Assembly (NCBI GenBank): GCA_963682175.1
Contig: OY821791.1
Span: 30,006,326 to 30,070,325 of the forward strand
DNA length: 64,000 nucleotides
Direction of reading: 5' to 3'
From: Triglochin maritima
Taxonomy: Eukaryota > Streptophyta > Magnoliopsida > Alismatales > Juncaginaceae
Below, one piece after another: positions 22,501 to 32,190 of this stretch. The notes under the pieces are model-generated. The model searched no databases. It saw only the letters and a list, made by a program, of their open reading frames with translations, and was not told the DNA's origin. A program made the translations under genes and the position numbers. Positions within the stretch are counted from its first letter, which is position 1. Every line of letters begins with the position of its first letter.

Positions 22501-23652
22501 CTGACATAAAACATGAATATGCCTGAGTTTCCCGTGGGAAACCCCGTATGCCAAACCCCTAAATTATGAACATAAAATGCGTAATGAAACATGAAATGAA
22601 ATGAAATGCAGTAAAACACAACAGTCTCCCGTGCACACCAGGCACAGCCGAACACATCGGCCCCGGGTCTCAAGGGTCCTCTCACCCCAACCCCTCAATC
22701 ACACGTGCACACAAGGCACCCGTTCCTCAGAGCCACAACAACAATGTGCACACAAGGCACCCGCTCCTCAGAGCCACAACAACAACGTGCACACAAGGCA
22801 CCCGCTCCTCAGAGCCACAACAACAACGTGCACACAAGGCACCCGCTCCTCAGAGCCACAACAACAACGTGCACACAAGGCACCCGCTCCTCAGAGCCAC
22901 AACACGACCCTCCTCTCAGGCCGGCAATGTCTGTACCGTCGCCCCAACAAGGCCGGAGACCCGTTGCCCTCGAGGCGGATCCAACAACACACGGCACAAA
23001 CATCCATATGCAAAACAGTGCCCAACGGTCGAACGGAAGACCCCAACCGGTCGACCGAACACCACAACTATTCCTCAGAATAACCGAAATAACGCCCAAC
23101 CGGTCGAACGACTCTCAAATCACGGTCGACCGAAATCCAACAGGGAAAATCCTCTCTCGCTCAAAAGCACCAACGGTCGAACGACCCTCAGGTCACGGTC
23201 GACCGAAAACAACCAGGGAAATATCCCAACAAAACCGCACTACACGGTCGACCGAAACCACACTCCCGGTCGACCGGCCAATAAGTTAACTTAAACGCCG
23301 GTCGGACGAAGTCAATGAGCGGTCGACCGTTTAGATGGTCAACGCCCCCAACCGACCTACAACAGTGCTTTTCGGTCGACCGGCAAAAGGGACCCGTTCG
23401 ACCGAAAACACCCAGAGCCTCTTTCCCCTGGTAAAACGTACCATTGGTCGACCACTAGAAGAGTATCGTTCGACCGGTGCAAGGGTTTTCCGCCCAAAAC
23501 ACACTACGACCGGTCGACCGCGCGATCCTGCCGGTCGACCGTTGCAGAGCAGAAATGCTGCTGCAAGGATCTCGACGAGCCTTCCGGCCTACCGTCGGCC
23601 ACTCCAACCCTCGCAAAGGCTAAAAGGAGGTCTACACTAAAGCTTGGCATAC
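22501..23652 (-). other. Putative intron inside LTR 1
   Basis: Minus strand, from CCTTAAG/GTATGCC (23652) to GTTTTATGTCAG/G (22501), 1152 bases. The same pair gives 1070 bases in LTR 2 (28735-29804) and 1147 bases in the solo LTR at 53166. It holds the CGGTCGACCG cluster and the 41-bp repeat. Confidence 0.45.
22703..22900 (-). repeat. 41-bp tandem repeat in LTR 1, about five units
   Basis: Unit core GTGCACACAAGGCACCCGCT followed by CCTCAGAGCCACAACAACAA. LTR 2 carries three units (28937-29055). The related LTR at 53166 has degenerate, longer units at 54286-54530. Confidence 0.9.
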
Positions 23653-23898
23653 CTTAAGGCTTGAAGAAGCCTTTGAAGAACCCCGGCGAGCGCTTCCTCG
23701 CAAATCTCCACTTCTCCGGCGAAAACCCGAACCCGATCCTTTTCCTCCGGCCACACGATCCAGCGAGCCTCGAATCACACGATCCGGCGAACCTCGAGCT
23801 CCTCCCCACCTCAGAGAGCTGCTGATTACGCGAGAGAGAGAGAGAGAGACTTGAGTGAGAGAGAGAAAACGAGTGAGGGAGAGAGAAAATCCAACCAA

Positions 23899-23906
23899 CC
23901 TTTATA
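23899..23906 (-). promoter_or_regulatory. LTR 1 TATA box
   Basis: TATAAAGG on the minus strand, 128 bases into the LTR, followed about 40 bases on by a GA run and the leader. Confidence 0.65.
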
Positions 23907-24035
23907 CTCCTCCTCCTTCAATCCCCACCATCCATCACAATTCCTCCCATCCATCTCAGCCCTCCATCTCCTCCTCCCCTAAGCCTCCACCTAAACACAA
24001 TTAAGCCCAATAAACAAAGGTTAGGATGTAACAAT

Positions 24036-24046
24036 CCACCCTCCTT
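24036..24046 (-). promoter_or_regulatory. Polypurine tract next to LTR 1
   Basis: AAGGAGGGTGG on the minus strand, just upstream of the LTR edge, the usual plus-strand priming site. The same sequence adjoins LTR 2 at 30192-30202. Confidence 0.75.
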
Positions 24047-24066
24047 AAAGAATTTCGTCCTCGAAA

Positions 24067-25449
24067 TTAGGACCAATTCTCACCGAACAACTCCGGATAC
24101 TTCTTCCGGACCTCATCCTCAACCTCCCAAGTGGCTTCACGCTCGCTATGGTGCTGCCACCTGACCTTCACCATCGGAATGGTTCTCCTCCTGAGCTGAT
24201 GCTCCATCCGATCTACAATCTCCACGGGTCTCTCCTCGAGAGATAAGTCCTGACCGATCTCCGGAACACAGATCTCAATCACATGCGATGGATCGGCAAC
24301 GTATTTCCTCAACATAGAAACGTGGAAAACGTTGTGAATACCCGAAAGCTGCGGCGGCAAAGCAATACGGTAGGCAACCTCTTCGACACGATCAAGAATC
24401 TCAAACGGTCCGACGTACCTCGGACTGAGCTTCCCTTTCTTCCCGAATCTCATCACTCCACGAGCTGGTGAAATCCTCAAGAAAACGTGATCGCCCACCT
24501 CAAATCTCAACTCTCGTCTACGCCTGTCTGCGTAACTCTTCTGTCTGCTCTGAGCCGTCGCCAACCTCTGTCTGATCACGCCAACCTTGTCAGCATACAT
24601 CTGAGAAATCTCTGGTCCAACCAACTGCCTCTCGCCGACATCACTCCAGCATACCGGCGATCTGCAAGGCCGACCGTACAGAGCCTCGTACGGTGCCATC
24701 CCAATGCTCGAATGGTAGCTATTGTTGTAGGCGAACTCGATCAACGGCAGGTGTTCATCCCAAAACCCTGCCCAATCCAGAGTACACGCTCTCAGCATAT
24801 CCTTTAGCGTCTGGATAGTCCTCTCTGACTGCCCGTCCGTCTGTGGATGAAAAGTTGTGCTGAACTTCAACTGAGTCCCCAAAGCCTTCTGCAGACTGCC
24901 CCAAAATCTGGAGGTAAACCTCGGATCTCGATCAGAGATAATACTCACAGGTACACCATGTAACCGGACTATCTCCTCGATGTACAGCTTCGCCAAACCC
25001 TCCAACGGTAAGGTGGTCCTGATCGCCAGAAAATGCGCCGACTTGGTCAGTCGATCAACTATGACCCAAATCGCGTCGTGAGATCTCCTCGTCCTCGGCA
25101 ACCCGGTGACGAAATCCATAGTCACGTGCTCCCACTTCCACTCTGGCAGATCTATACTCTGCAACTGCCCTGCTGGCCGCTGGTGCTCAATCCTCACCTG
25201 CTGACAAACCAAGCACCTGGACACGAAGTCTGCTACGTCTCGCTTCATCCCTTTCCACCAGAAACTCCGCTGCAAATCTTTATACATCTTGGTACTCCCC
25301 GGGTGAATGGAATATCTGGCTCTATGTGCCTCCTCCATGATAGTATCCCTCAGATCACCTGCTCTCGGTACCCAGATCCGACCTCTGAACCTCAAGCCCC
25401 CATCGACTCCGACACTGAAGTCTGATCCGTCCTTAGCAGCTAACTGCAT
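24067..25449 (-). pseudogene. Gypsy integrase with C-terminal chromodomain (copy 1)
   Basis: 460 codons. Residues about 30-75 form the HHCC zinc finger ([13 protein letters not shown] ... CLVCQQ). The catalytic core follows: MDFVTGLP with the first Asp, ISDRDPRF with the second Asp, and [10 protein letters not shown] with the Glu. A GPY/F-type module ([13 protein letters not shown] ... [12 protein letters not shown]) precedes a chromodomain ([16 protein letters not shown] ... [16 protein letters not shown]). In the element it is part of one polyprotein; here it is cut off from the RNase H part by a TAG stop at 25504-25506 in the same frame. Confidence 0.93.
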
Positions 25450-25503
25450 CAGACTGGCCAGCTCATCATCTGCTCTCTGAGCCTGAACAACTCCCGAAAC
25501 TGT

Positions 25504-25935
25504 CTACGGCTCCACTCGAAGTCCCGCAACCACTGCCCTCTCAGAGCCCTCCGTAAAAGGTCTCCACTCCGTGAAGGCCTCAAGCAACCTCCACTCCTGA
25601 ATGCACAAGCTCGCAGCTAACAACTCCACGTTCCTACTCAAGGCATCCGCGACAGAATTCGCCTTCCCCGGATGATACGAAATGGTGAAGTCATAATCCT
25701 TTATGAACTCTAACCATCTGCGCTGCCTCATATTCAACTCTTTCTGCGAGAAGAGATACTTCAGACTCTGGTGATCTGTGAAAACCTCAAACTGCTCTCC
25801 ATATAGGTAATGTCTCCAGGTCTTCAGCGCGTGAACCACCGCTGCCAACTCCAGATCATGAGTCGGATAATTCTTCTCGTGAACCTTCAACTGCCTCGAA
25901 GCATAAGCGACCACTTTCCCGTGCTGCATCAACAC
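25504..25935 (-). pseudogene. Gypsy RNase H, truncated at its start
   Basis: Begins [16 protein letters not shown] and contains [30 protein letters not shown] and [15 protein letters not shown], the later RNase H motifs. The first part, with the catalytic DAS motif and the RT thumb, is missing: the frame meets an LTR fragment at 25945. It ends at a TAG that separates it from the integrase. Confidence 0.9.
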
Positions 25936-25945
25936 GCAACCCAGA

Positions 25946-26188
25946 CTGATACCAAATTGTAACGCCCCGAAACAGCGGAAAATTTAAAACTTTAAACAGA
26001 TAAAGAATTAACACAGGGGACGTCACCAAACCACGAGTTCATATATATATATATAATATGAAAAGCTGTACAATACAAGAGTCAAGGATGATTACAACCC
26101 AACGCAAAAGATATACAACACATATACAAGGGAAGATCATCCACCTCGAAGAACCAAAAGAGACAGGATCTGGTCTGGGTGCTCCTGT
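25946..26188 (-). repeat. LTR end plus primer binding site inserted in pol
   Basis: 25958-26188 is the last 231 bases (element sense) of the LTR, close to 28475-28700. Next to it 25946-25957 holds the inner part of the primer binding site (ATTTGGTATCAG on the minus strand). It replaces, by comparison with the family, roughly 140 codons of the RT thumb and early RNase H. Junctions are abrupt at 25945/25946 and 26188/26189. Confidence 0.88.
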
Positions 26189-27405
26189 TGCTGCTCTCTG
26201 TCTGGTGAATATACCAGTATATCATCCACGAAGACAATCACAAACCTGTCGAGATACGGCTGAAAGGTCCGATTCATCAGATCCATAAACGCTGCTGGTG
26301 CATTCGTCAGTCCAAACGACATCACCAAAAACTCATAGTGCCCGTACCTCGTCCTGAACGCTGTCTTCTGGACATCTGCATCCCGAATCCTCAACTGATG
26401 GTAACCGGATCGCAGATCGATCTTCGAAAAGACCCTCGCTGACTGCAACTGATCGAAAAGATCCTCGATCCTGGGTAAAGGATACCGATTCCTAATGGTA
26501 ACCTTATTCAACATCCGATAATCAATACACATCCTCAGCGAGCCATCCCTCTTCTTCACGAAGAGCACTGGAGCTCCCCAGGGTGAAACACTGGGCCTAA
26601 ACAAACCTGAATCTAGCAGATCCTGCAACTGCTTCTTCAGCTCAGCTAACTCCGCAGGCGCCATCATATACGGAGCCTTCGACTGTGGTGTAGTCTCTGC
26701 TACCAGATCGATACCCAACTCGATCTCTCTGTGAGGCGGTAACCCGGTGATCTCATCAGAAAATACCTTAGGAAAATCCTGAACAACCTCGATATCCTCC
26801 AACTTCTTCACCTCTAAATCTGGCACCACTAGCGTCGCTAAGAACGCTTTACAACCCTGGTGAATCATCCTCTGAGCCTTCACTGCCGAAACCAAAATCC
26901 GACCATCTCCACTCTTAGTCCCTCTGATCAGCAAATCAGGAAGACCCTTCCTCGAGATCAGAATCTTCTTCTCTCGGCACAAGACCCGAACATCGTACTG
27001 GGACAGCCAATCCATCCCAAGTATGACATCGAAGTCTACCATCGGTAATAAGACCAGGTCTGCCGGGAACTCCTGGTCTCCCGAAGCAACTGTGGCGCCG
27101 GGGAGGAAGCTCCCCACAATGCCCACCAAACCCAAGGGTGTGCTGACTTCCAACGTGACAGTCAACATCGCAGGCGTACAGCCTAACACGCTCGCAAACT
27201 ACTCAGAGATGAACGAGTGTGTGGCCCCGCAGTCGAAAAGCACTCTAGCAATCAACCCATCAACATAAAGCGTATCTTCCACCACAGCGCTGGCGTCTCT
27301 AGCCTCCTCCGCCTGGATGGTGAAGACACGTCCCACACTCTTCCCCTGCTGGGAAGGTGCAACTGGTCGACTCGGTCCAGCTCCGCTAGCTGAGGAGGGA
27401 CCCGG
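26189..27405 (-). pseudogene. Gypsy protease and reverse transcriptase, with stops and a truncated end
   Basis: After gag the same frame continues through the protease active site (VLFDCGATHSFIS), a TAG stop (27190-27192), the [12 protein letters not shown] block, and the [49 protein letters not shown] and the catalytic FVDDILVYS. The frame then runs into the LTR fragment at 26188 and stops inside it. A TGA (27406-27408) separates gag from protease although the frame is unchanged. Confidence 0.93.
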
Positions 27406-28341
27406 TCATCCACTAGGTCCACCTGACCTACTCGGGCAGGAACGAATAAAGTGACCCATCTGGCCACAACCATGGCACGCACCTGATCGAGCCCCACAGC
27501 CGCGCCCGGGGTGAACTCTACCGCACTGCCTGCACTGCCCTGAATAATGAGATCCACCACTATCAATCCGGGGCCTCTTGCCCGGATTTCCCGAAATCTG
27601 ATCCCCAGGTCGCACACTGGTCTTCGTCTGTACCTTCCTGGCCTCTACCGTCTCCTGGTAGTCCTGCTCCATGATCGTCGCAAACTTCACTGCATCAGCT
27701 AAAGTCTGCGGCATACTCGTGGTCATACGTGACCTGAACTGTGGCCTCAACCCTCGGATAAACTTCCGAGCTCTCTGCTCCAGTGTCACATAAGTATCCG
27801 GGCAGTAACGCTCCAGGGTGTGAAATCTGCTAATATAAGCCGGCAGCGTCATCTCTCGCTGCTCGAGTGCTAGGAACTCCTCCTTCTTATTGTCCCGCGC
27901 ATGCTGGGGAAAAAACTGCTGGTTGAACTCCGCGAGGAATTCCTCCCAGCCCACCTCCTCGCTGTCCTCAAACACAACAGCCGACGTGGACCTCCACCAG
28001 TTGGCCGCCTCACCGTCCAACACATAGGTGGCCAGATCCACCTGCCTCTCAGAAGGACACCCAATCGCTCTGAAGATCTTCCGGATCTTGAAGACCCAAT
28101 CCTCAGCTACCTCCGGCTCACCACTGCCATCGAATGAAGGAGGGTGCTGTCGCATGAACCGATCCAGCACTGCCCCCGCCCCTGCCTGCTCGGCCTGTGC
28201 AGACTGGCGCTCAAGAAACTCGCCCAGCCTACCAAGAGTCCCCTGAAGGGTCCTCCTCTCCTCCTCCTCTCTGTCCTCCCTACCAGTCTCCTCACTGGCG
28301 TCCCTAAAACGTGAAGGTGGCCTCACACGTCTCGGAGCCAT
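27406..28341 (-). CDS. Gypsy gag, 311 aa
   Basis: Starts at ATG 28341, about 120 bases after the primer binding site. The retrotransposon gag domain covers about residues 80-215 (VAEDWVFKIRKIF, VDLATYVLDGEAANWWR, LALEQREMTLPAYISRF, FIRGLRP). Near the C-terminus are cysteine clusters CRQCGRVHPGRGCG and a CCHC knuckle CHGCGQMGHFIRSCP, for RNA binding in the particle. The frame ends at TGA but continues open in the same frame into the protease, so this stop may be a C-to-T change from CGA rather than the true gag end. Confidence 0.92.
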   Translation of the reverse strand: MAPRRVRPPSRFRDASEETGREDREEEERRTLQGTLGRLGEFLERQSAQAEQAGAGAVLDRFMRQHPPSFDGSGEPEVAEDWVFKIRKIFRAIGCPSERQVDLATYVLDGEAANWWRSTSAVVFEDSEEVGWEEFLAEFNQQFFPQHARDNKKEEFLALEQREMTLPAYISRFHTLERYCPDTYVTLEQRARKFIRGLRPQFRSRMTTSMPQTLADAVKFATIMEQDYQETVEARKVQTKTSVRPGDQISGNPGKRPRIDSGGSHYSGQCRQCGRVHPGRGCGARSGACHGCGQMGHFIRSCPSRSGGPSG

Positions 28342-28459
28342 CTACACAAGAGGACAGGAAACGACAATGAATTAATGATTATGAATGAATGTATGATGAA
28401 TGGAAACTAATGCAAGACCTCTAAGGTGGTTTCATTGGACAAGCACACCGGGACCGAAG

Positions 28460-28471
28460 GCTCTGATACCA
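28460..28471 (-). promoter_or_regulatory. Primer binding site (initiator tRNA-Met type)
   Basis: TGGTATCAGAGC on the minus strand, three bases from LTR 2, identical to the site at 1455-1466. Confidence 0.92.
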
Positions 28472-28474
28472 AAT

Positions 28475-30189
28475 TGTAACGCCCCGAAACAGCGGAAAAT
28501 TTAAAACTTTAAACAGATAAAGAATTAACACAGGAGACGTCACCAAACCACGAGTTCATATATATATAATATGAAAAGCTGTACAATACAAGAGTCAAGG
28601 ATGATTACAACCCAACGGAAAAGATATACAACACATATACAAGGGAAGATCATCCACCTCGAAGAACCAAAAGAGACAGGATCTGGTCTGGGTGCTCCTG
28701 TCCGCAGTCACCACCTCCTACTGACGCGTACGACCTGACATAAAACATGAATATGCCTGAGTTTCCCGTGGGAAACCCCGTATGCCAAACCCCTAAATTA
28801 TGAACATAAAATGCGTAATGAAACATGAAATGAAATGAAATGCAGTAAAACACAACAGTCTCCCGTGCACACCAGGCACAACCGAACACATCGGCCCCGG
28901 GTCTCAAGGGTCCTCTCACCCCAACCCCTCAATCACACGTGCACAAAAGGCACCCGCTCCTCAGAGCCACAACAACAACGTGCACACAAGGCACCCGCTC
29001 CTCAGAGCCACAACAACAACGTGCACACAAGGCACCCGCTCCTCAGAGCCACAACACGACCCTCCTCTTAGGCCGGCAATGTCTGTACCGTCGCCCCAAC
29101 AAGGCCGGAGACCCGTTGCCCTCGAGGCGGATCCAACAACACACGGCACAAGCATCCATATGCAAAACAGTGCCCAACGGTCTAACGGAAGACCCCAACC
29201 GGTCGACCGAACACCACAACTATTCCTCAGAATAACCGAAATAACGCCCAACCGGTCGAACGACTCTCAAATCACGGTCGACCGAAATCCAACAGGGAAA
29301 ATCCTCTCTCGCTCAAAAGCACCAACGGTCGAACGACCCTCAGGTCACGGTCGACCGAAAACAACCAGGGAAATATCCCAACAAAACCGCACTACACGGT
29401 CGACCGAAACCACACTCCCGGTCGACCGGCCAATAAGTTAACTTAAACGCCGGTCGGACGAAGTCAATGAGCGGTCGACCGTTTAGATGGTCAACGCCCC
29501 CAACCGACCTACAACAGTGCTTCTCGGTCGACCGGCAAAAGGGACCTGTTCGACCGAAAACACCCAGAGCCTCTTTCCCCTGGTAAAACGTACCACCAGT
29601 CGACCACTAGAAGAGTATCGTTCGACCGGTGCAAGGGTTTTCCGCCCAAAACACACTACGACCGGTCGACCGCGCGATCCTGCCGGTCGACCGTTGCAGA
29701 GCAGAAATGCTGCTGCAAGGATCTCGACGAGCCTTCCGGTCTACCGTCGGCCACTCCAACCCTCGTAAAGGCTAAAAGGAGGTCTACACTAAAGCTTGGC
29801 ATACCTTAAGGCTTGAAGAAGCCTTTGAAGAACCCCGGCGAGTGCTTCCTCGCAAATCTCCACTTCTCCGGCGAAAACCCGAACCCGATCCTTTTCCTCC
29901 GGCCACACGATCCGGCGAGCCTCGAATCACACGATCCGGCGAACCTCGAGCTCCTCCCCACCTCAGAGAGCTGCTGATTACGCGAGAGAGAGAGAGAGAG
30001 AGAGACTTGAGTGAGAGAGAGAAAACGAGTGAGGGAGAGAGAAAATCCAACCAACCTTTATACTCCTCCTCCTTCAATCCCCACCATCCATCACAATTCC
30101 TCCCATCCATCTCAGCCCTCCATCTCCTCCTCCCCTAAGCCTCCACCTAAACACAATTAAGCCCAATAAACAAAGGTTAGGATGTAACA
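28475..30189 (-). repeat. LTR 2, 1715 bp, shared by both internal regions
   Basis: TGTAACGCCCCGAAAC to GGATGTAACA. It is the 5' LTR of the main copy and the 3' LTR of the deleted copy. Three 41-bp units; TATAAAGG box near 30053-30060 (minus); splice donor at 29804 and acceptor at 28735-28736. Very similar to LTR 1, so both are young. Confidence 0.93.
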
Positions 30190-30222
30190 ATCCACCCTCC
30201 TTAAAGAATTTCGTCCTCGAAA

Positions 30223-31605
30223 TTAGGACCAATTCTCACCGAACAACTCCGGATACTTCTTCCGGACCTCATCCTCAACCTCCCAAGTGGCTTCACGCTC
30301 GCTATGGTGCTGCCACCTGACCTTCACCATCGGAATGGTTCTCCTCCTGAGCTGATGCTCCATCCGATCTACAATCTCCACGGGTCTCTCCTCGAGAGAT
30401 AAGTCCTGACCGATCTCCGAAACACAGATCTCAATCACATGCGATGGATCGGCAACGTATTTCCTCAACATAGAAACGTGGAAAACGTTGTGAATACCCG
30501 AAAGCTGCGGCGGCAAAGCAATACGGTAGGCAACCTCTCCGACACGATCAAGAATCTCAAACGGTCCGACGTACCTCGGACTGAGCTTCCCTTTCTTCCC
30601 GAATCTCATCACTCCACGAGCTGGTGAAATCCTCAAGAAAACGTGAACGCCCACCTCAAATCTCAACTCTCGTCTACGCCTGTCTGCGTAACTCTTCTGT
30701 CTGCTCTGAGCCGTCGCCAACCTCTGTCTGATCACGCCAACCTTGTCAGCATACATCTGAGAAATCTCTGGTCCAACCAACTGCCTCTCGCCTACATCAC
30801 TCCAGCATACCGGCGATCTGCAAGGCCGACCGTACAGAGCCTCGTACGGTGCCATCCCAATGCTCGAATGGTAGCTATTGTTGTAGGCGAACTCGATCAA
30901 CGGCAGGTGTTCATCCCAAAACCCTGCCCAATCCAGAGTACACGCTCTCAGCATATCCTCTAGCGTCTGGATAGTCCTCTCGGACTGCCCGTCCGTCTGT
31001 GGATGAAAAGTTGTGCTGAACTTCAACTGAGTCCCCAAAGCCTTCTGCAGACTGCCCCAAAATCTGGAGGTAAACCTCGGATCTCGATCAGAGATAATAC
31101 TCACAGGTACACCATGTAACCGGACTATCTCCTCGATGTACAGCTTCGCCAAACCCTCCAACGGTAAGGTGGTCCTGATCGCCAGAAAATGCGCCGACTT
31201 GGTCAGTCGATCAACTATGACCCAAATCGCGTCGTGAGATCTCCTCGTCCTCGGCAACCCGGTGACGAAATCCATAGTCACGTGCTCCCACTTCCACTCT
31301 GGCAGATCTATACTCTGCAACTGCCCTGCTGGCCGCTGGTGCTCAATCCTCACCTGCTGACAAACCAAGCACCTGGACACGAAGTCTGCTACGTCTCGCT
31401 TCATCCCTTTCCACCAGAAACTCCGCTGCAAATCTTTATACATCTTGGTACTCCCCGGGTGAATGGAATATCTGGCTCTATGTGCCTCCTCCATGATAGT
31501 ATCCCTCAGATCACCTGCTCTCGGTACCCAGATCCGACCTCTGAACCTCAAGCCCCCATCGACTCCGACACTGAAGTCTGGTCCGTCCTTAGCAGCTAAC
31601 TGCAT
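30223..31605 (-). CDS. Gypsy integrase-chromodomain ORF (copy 2), intact, 460 aa
   Basis: Same domains as copy 1: HHCC finger, DDE core, GPY/F module and chromodomain, with five residue changes seen (for example DGPDF for DGSDF and LEDML for LKDML). It starts with a true ATG at 31605. Everything upstream in the element, from most of the 5' LTR through RNase H, is deleted, so the promoter and leader of LTR 3 lie about 280 bases ahead. A stand-alone integrase could in principle be made; expression is unknown. Confidence 0.9.
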   Translation of the reverse strand: MQLAAKDGPDFSVGVDGGLRFRGRIWVPRAGDLRDTIMEEAHRARYSIHPGSTKMYKDLQRSFWWKGMKRDVADFVSRCLVCQQVRIEHQRPAGQLQSIDLPEWKWEHVTMDFVTGLPRTRRSHDAIWVIVDRLTKSAHFLAIRTTLPLEGLAKLYIEEIVRLHGVPVSIISDRDPRFTSRFWGSLQKALGTQLKFSTTFHPQTDGQSERTIQTLEDMLRACTLDWAGFWDEHLPLIEFAYNNSYHSSIGMAPYEALYGRPCRSPVCWSDVGERQLVGPEISQMYADKVGVIRQRLATAQSRQKSYADRRRRELRFEVGVHVFLRISPARGVMRFGKKGKLSPRYVGPFEILDRVGEVAYRIALPPQLSGIHNVFHVSMLRKYVADPSHVIEICVSEIGQDLSLEERPVEIVDRMEHQLRRRTIPMVKVRWQHHSEREATWEVEDEVRKKYPELFGENWS

Positions 31606-31637
31606 CAGACTGGCCAGCTCATCATCTGCTCTCTGAG

Positions 31638-32048
31638 GCTAAAAGGAGGTCTATACTAAAGCTTGGCATACCTTAAGGCTTGAAGAAGCCTTTGAAGAAC
31701 CCCGGCGAGCGCTTCCTCGCAAATCTCCACTTCTCCGGCGAAAACCCGAACCCGATCCTTTTCCTCCGGCCACACGATCCGGCGAGCCTCGAATCACACG
31801 ATCCGACGAACCTCGAGCTCCTCCCCACCTCAGAGAGCTGCTGATCACGCGAGAGAGAGAGAGACTTAAGTGAGAGAGAGAAAACGAGTGAGGGAGAGAG
31901 AAAATCCAACCAACCTTTATACTCCTCCTCCTTCAATCCCCACCATCCATCACAATTCCTCCCATCCATCTCAGCCCTCCATCTCCTCCTCCCCTAAGCC
32001 TCCACCTAAACACAATTAAGCCCAATAAACAAAGGTTAGGATGTAACA
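31638..32048 (-). repeat. LTR 3 fragment, 411 bp: U3, TATA box, leader and splice donor only
   Basis: Matches the promoter end of LTR 1 and LTR 2. It keeps the TATA box (31914-31921, minus) and the donor CTTAAG/GTATGCC (31671), then breaks at 31637/31638 straight into the RNase H-integrase linker. The two parents share only AG at the junction, consistent with end-joining deletion. Confidence 0.9.
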
Positions 32049-32190
32049 TTACCCTAGAATTACAAGATGATATAGTTGTCCAACACAATTTAAACACTAG
32101 AAAACTTCTATCTTGACCTTAATATTATCTGGGTTGGTAATAATATCTTGTTGAGTTGAAAGGTATTCCGGAAACATAAGTGGTGCCTAA
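32049..32190. repeat. Repeat H fragment, right of the gypsy array
   Basis: TTACCCTAGAATTACAAGAT and following bases match 37321-37450; the left half is at 22074-22240. Confidence 0.85.

Larger units (their letters stand above)
22241..24033 (-). repeat. LTR 1 (3' LTR), 1793 bp
   Basis: TGTAACGCCCCGAAAC at 22241 to GGATGTAACA at 24033. On the minus strand: a short U3, TATAAAGG at 23899-23906, leader, splice donor CTTAAG/GTATGCC at 23652, about 15 CGGTCGACCG-type motifs (23030-23550), five 41-bp tandem units (22703-22900), and acceptor TTATGTCAG at 22501-22509. It differs from LTR 2 in length by exactly two 41-bp units minus a 4-base GA-run change. Confidence 0.93.
22241..32048 (-). mobile_element. 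Tandem array of a Ty3/gypsy chromovirus (Tekay-like), target duplication TTACC
   Basis: Order by coordinate: full LTR (22241-24033), internal region (24034-28474), full LTR (28475-30189), second internal region reduced to the integrase part (30190-31637), 411-bp LTR piece (31638-32048). TTACC flanks the whole block (22236-22240, 32049-32053), and the empty site is intact in a related repeat at 37316-37324. The chromodomain at the end of the integrase and the long LTRs fit the Tekay/Del group. Near identity of the two integrase copies (five residue differences in 460) shows a recent event. Confidence 0.9.

Noticed and set aside
22703..22900. Regular repeat with spacer-like look (CRISPR-like)
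   Set aside because: Units are contiguous with no unique spacers, inside a plant LTR.
22601..23294. Open frames of 160-194 codons in three frames
   Set aside because: The 41-bp repeat (not a multiple of three) and the CGGTCGACCG cluster keep several frames open; nothing resembles a protein domain.
24283..25425. Plus-strand frames of 62-130 codons opposite the integrase
   Set aside because: Shadows of the minus-strand gypsy pol frame.
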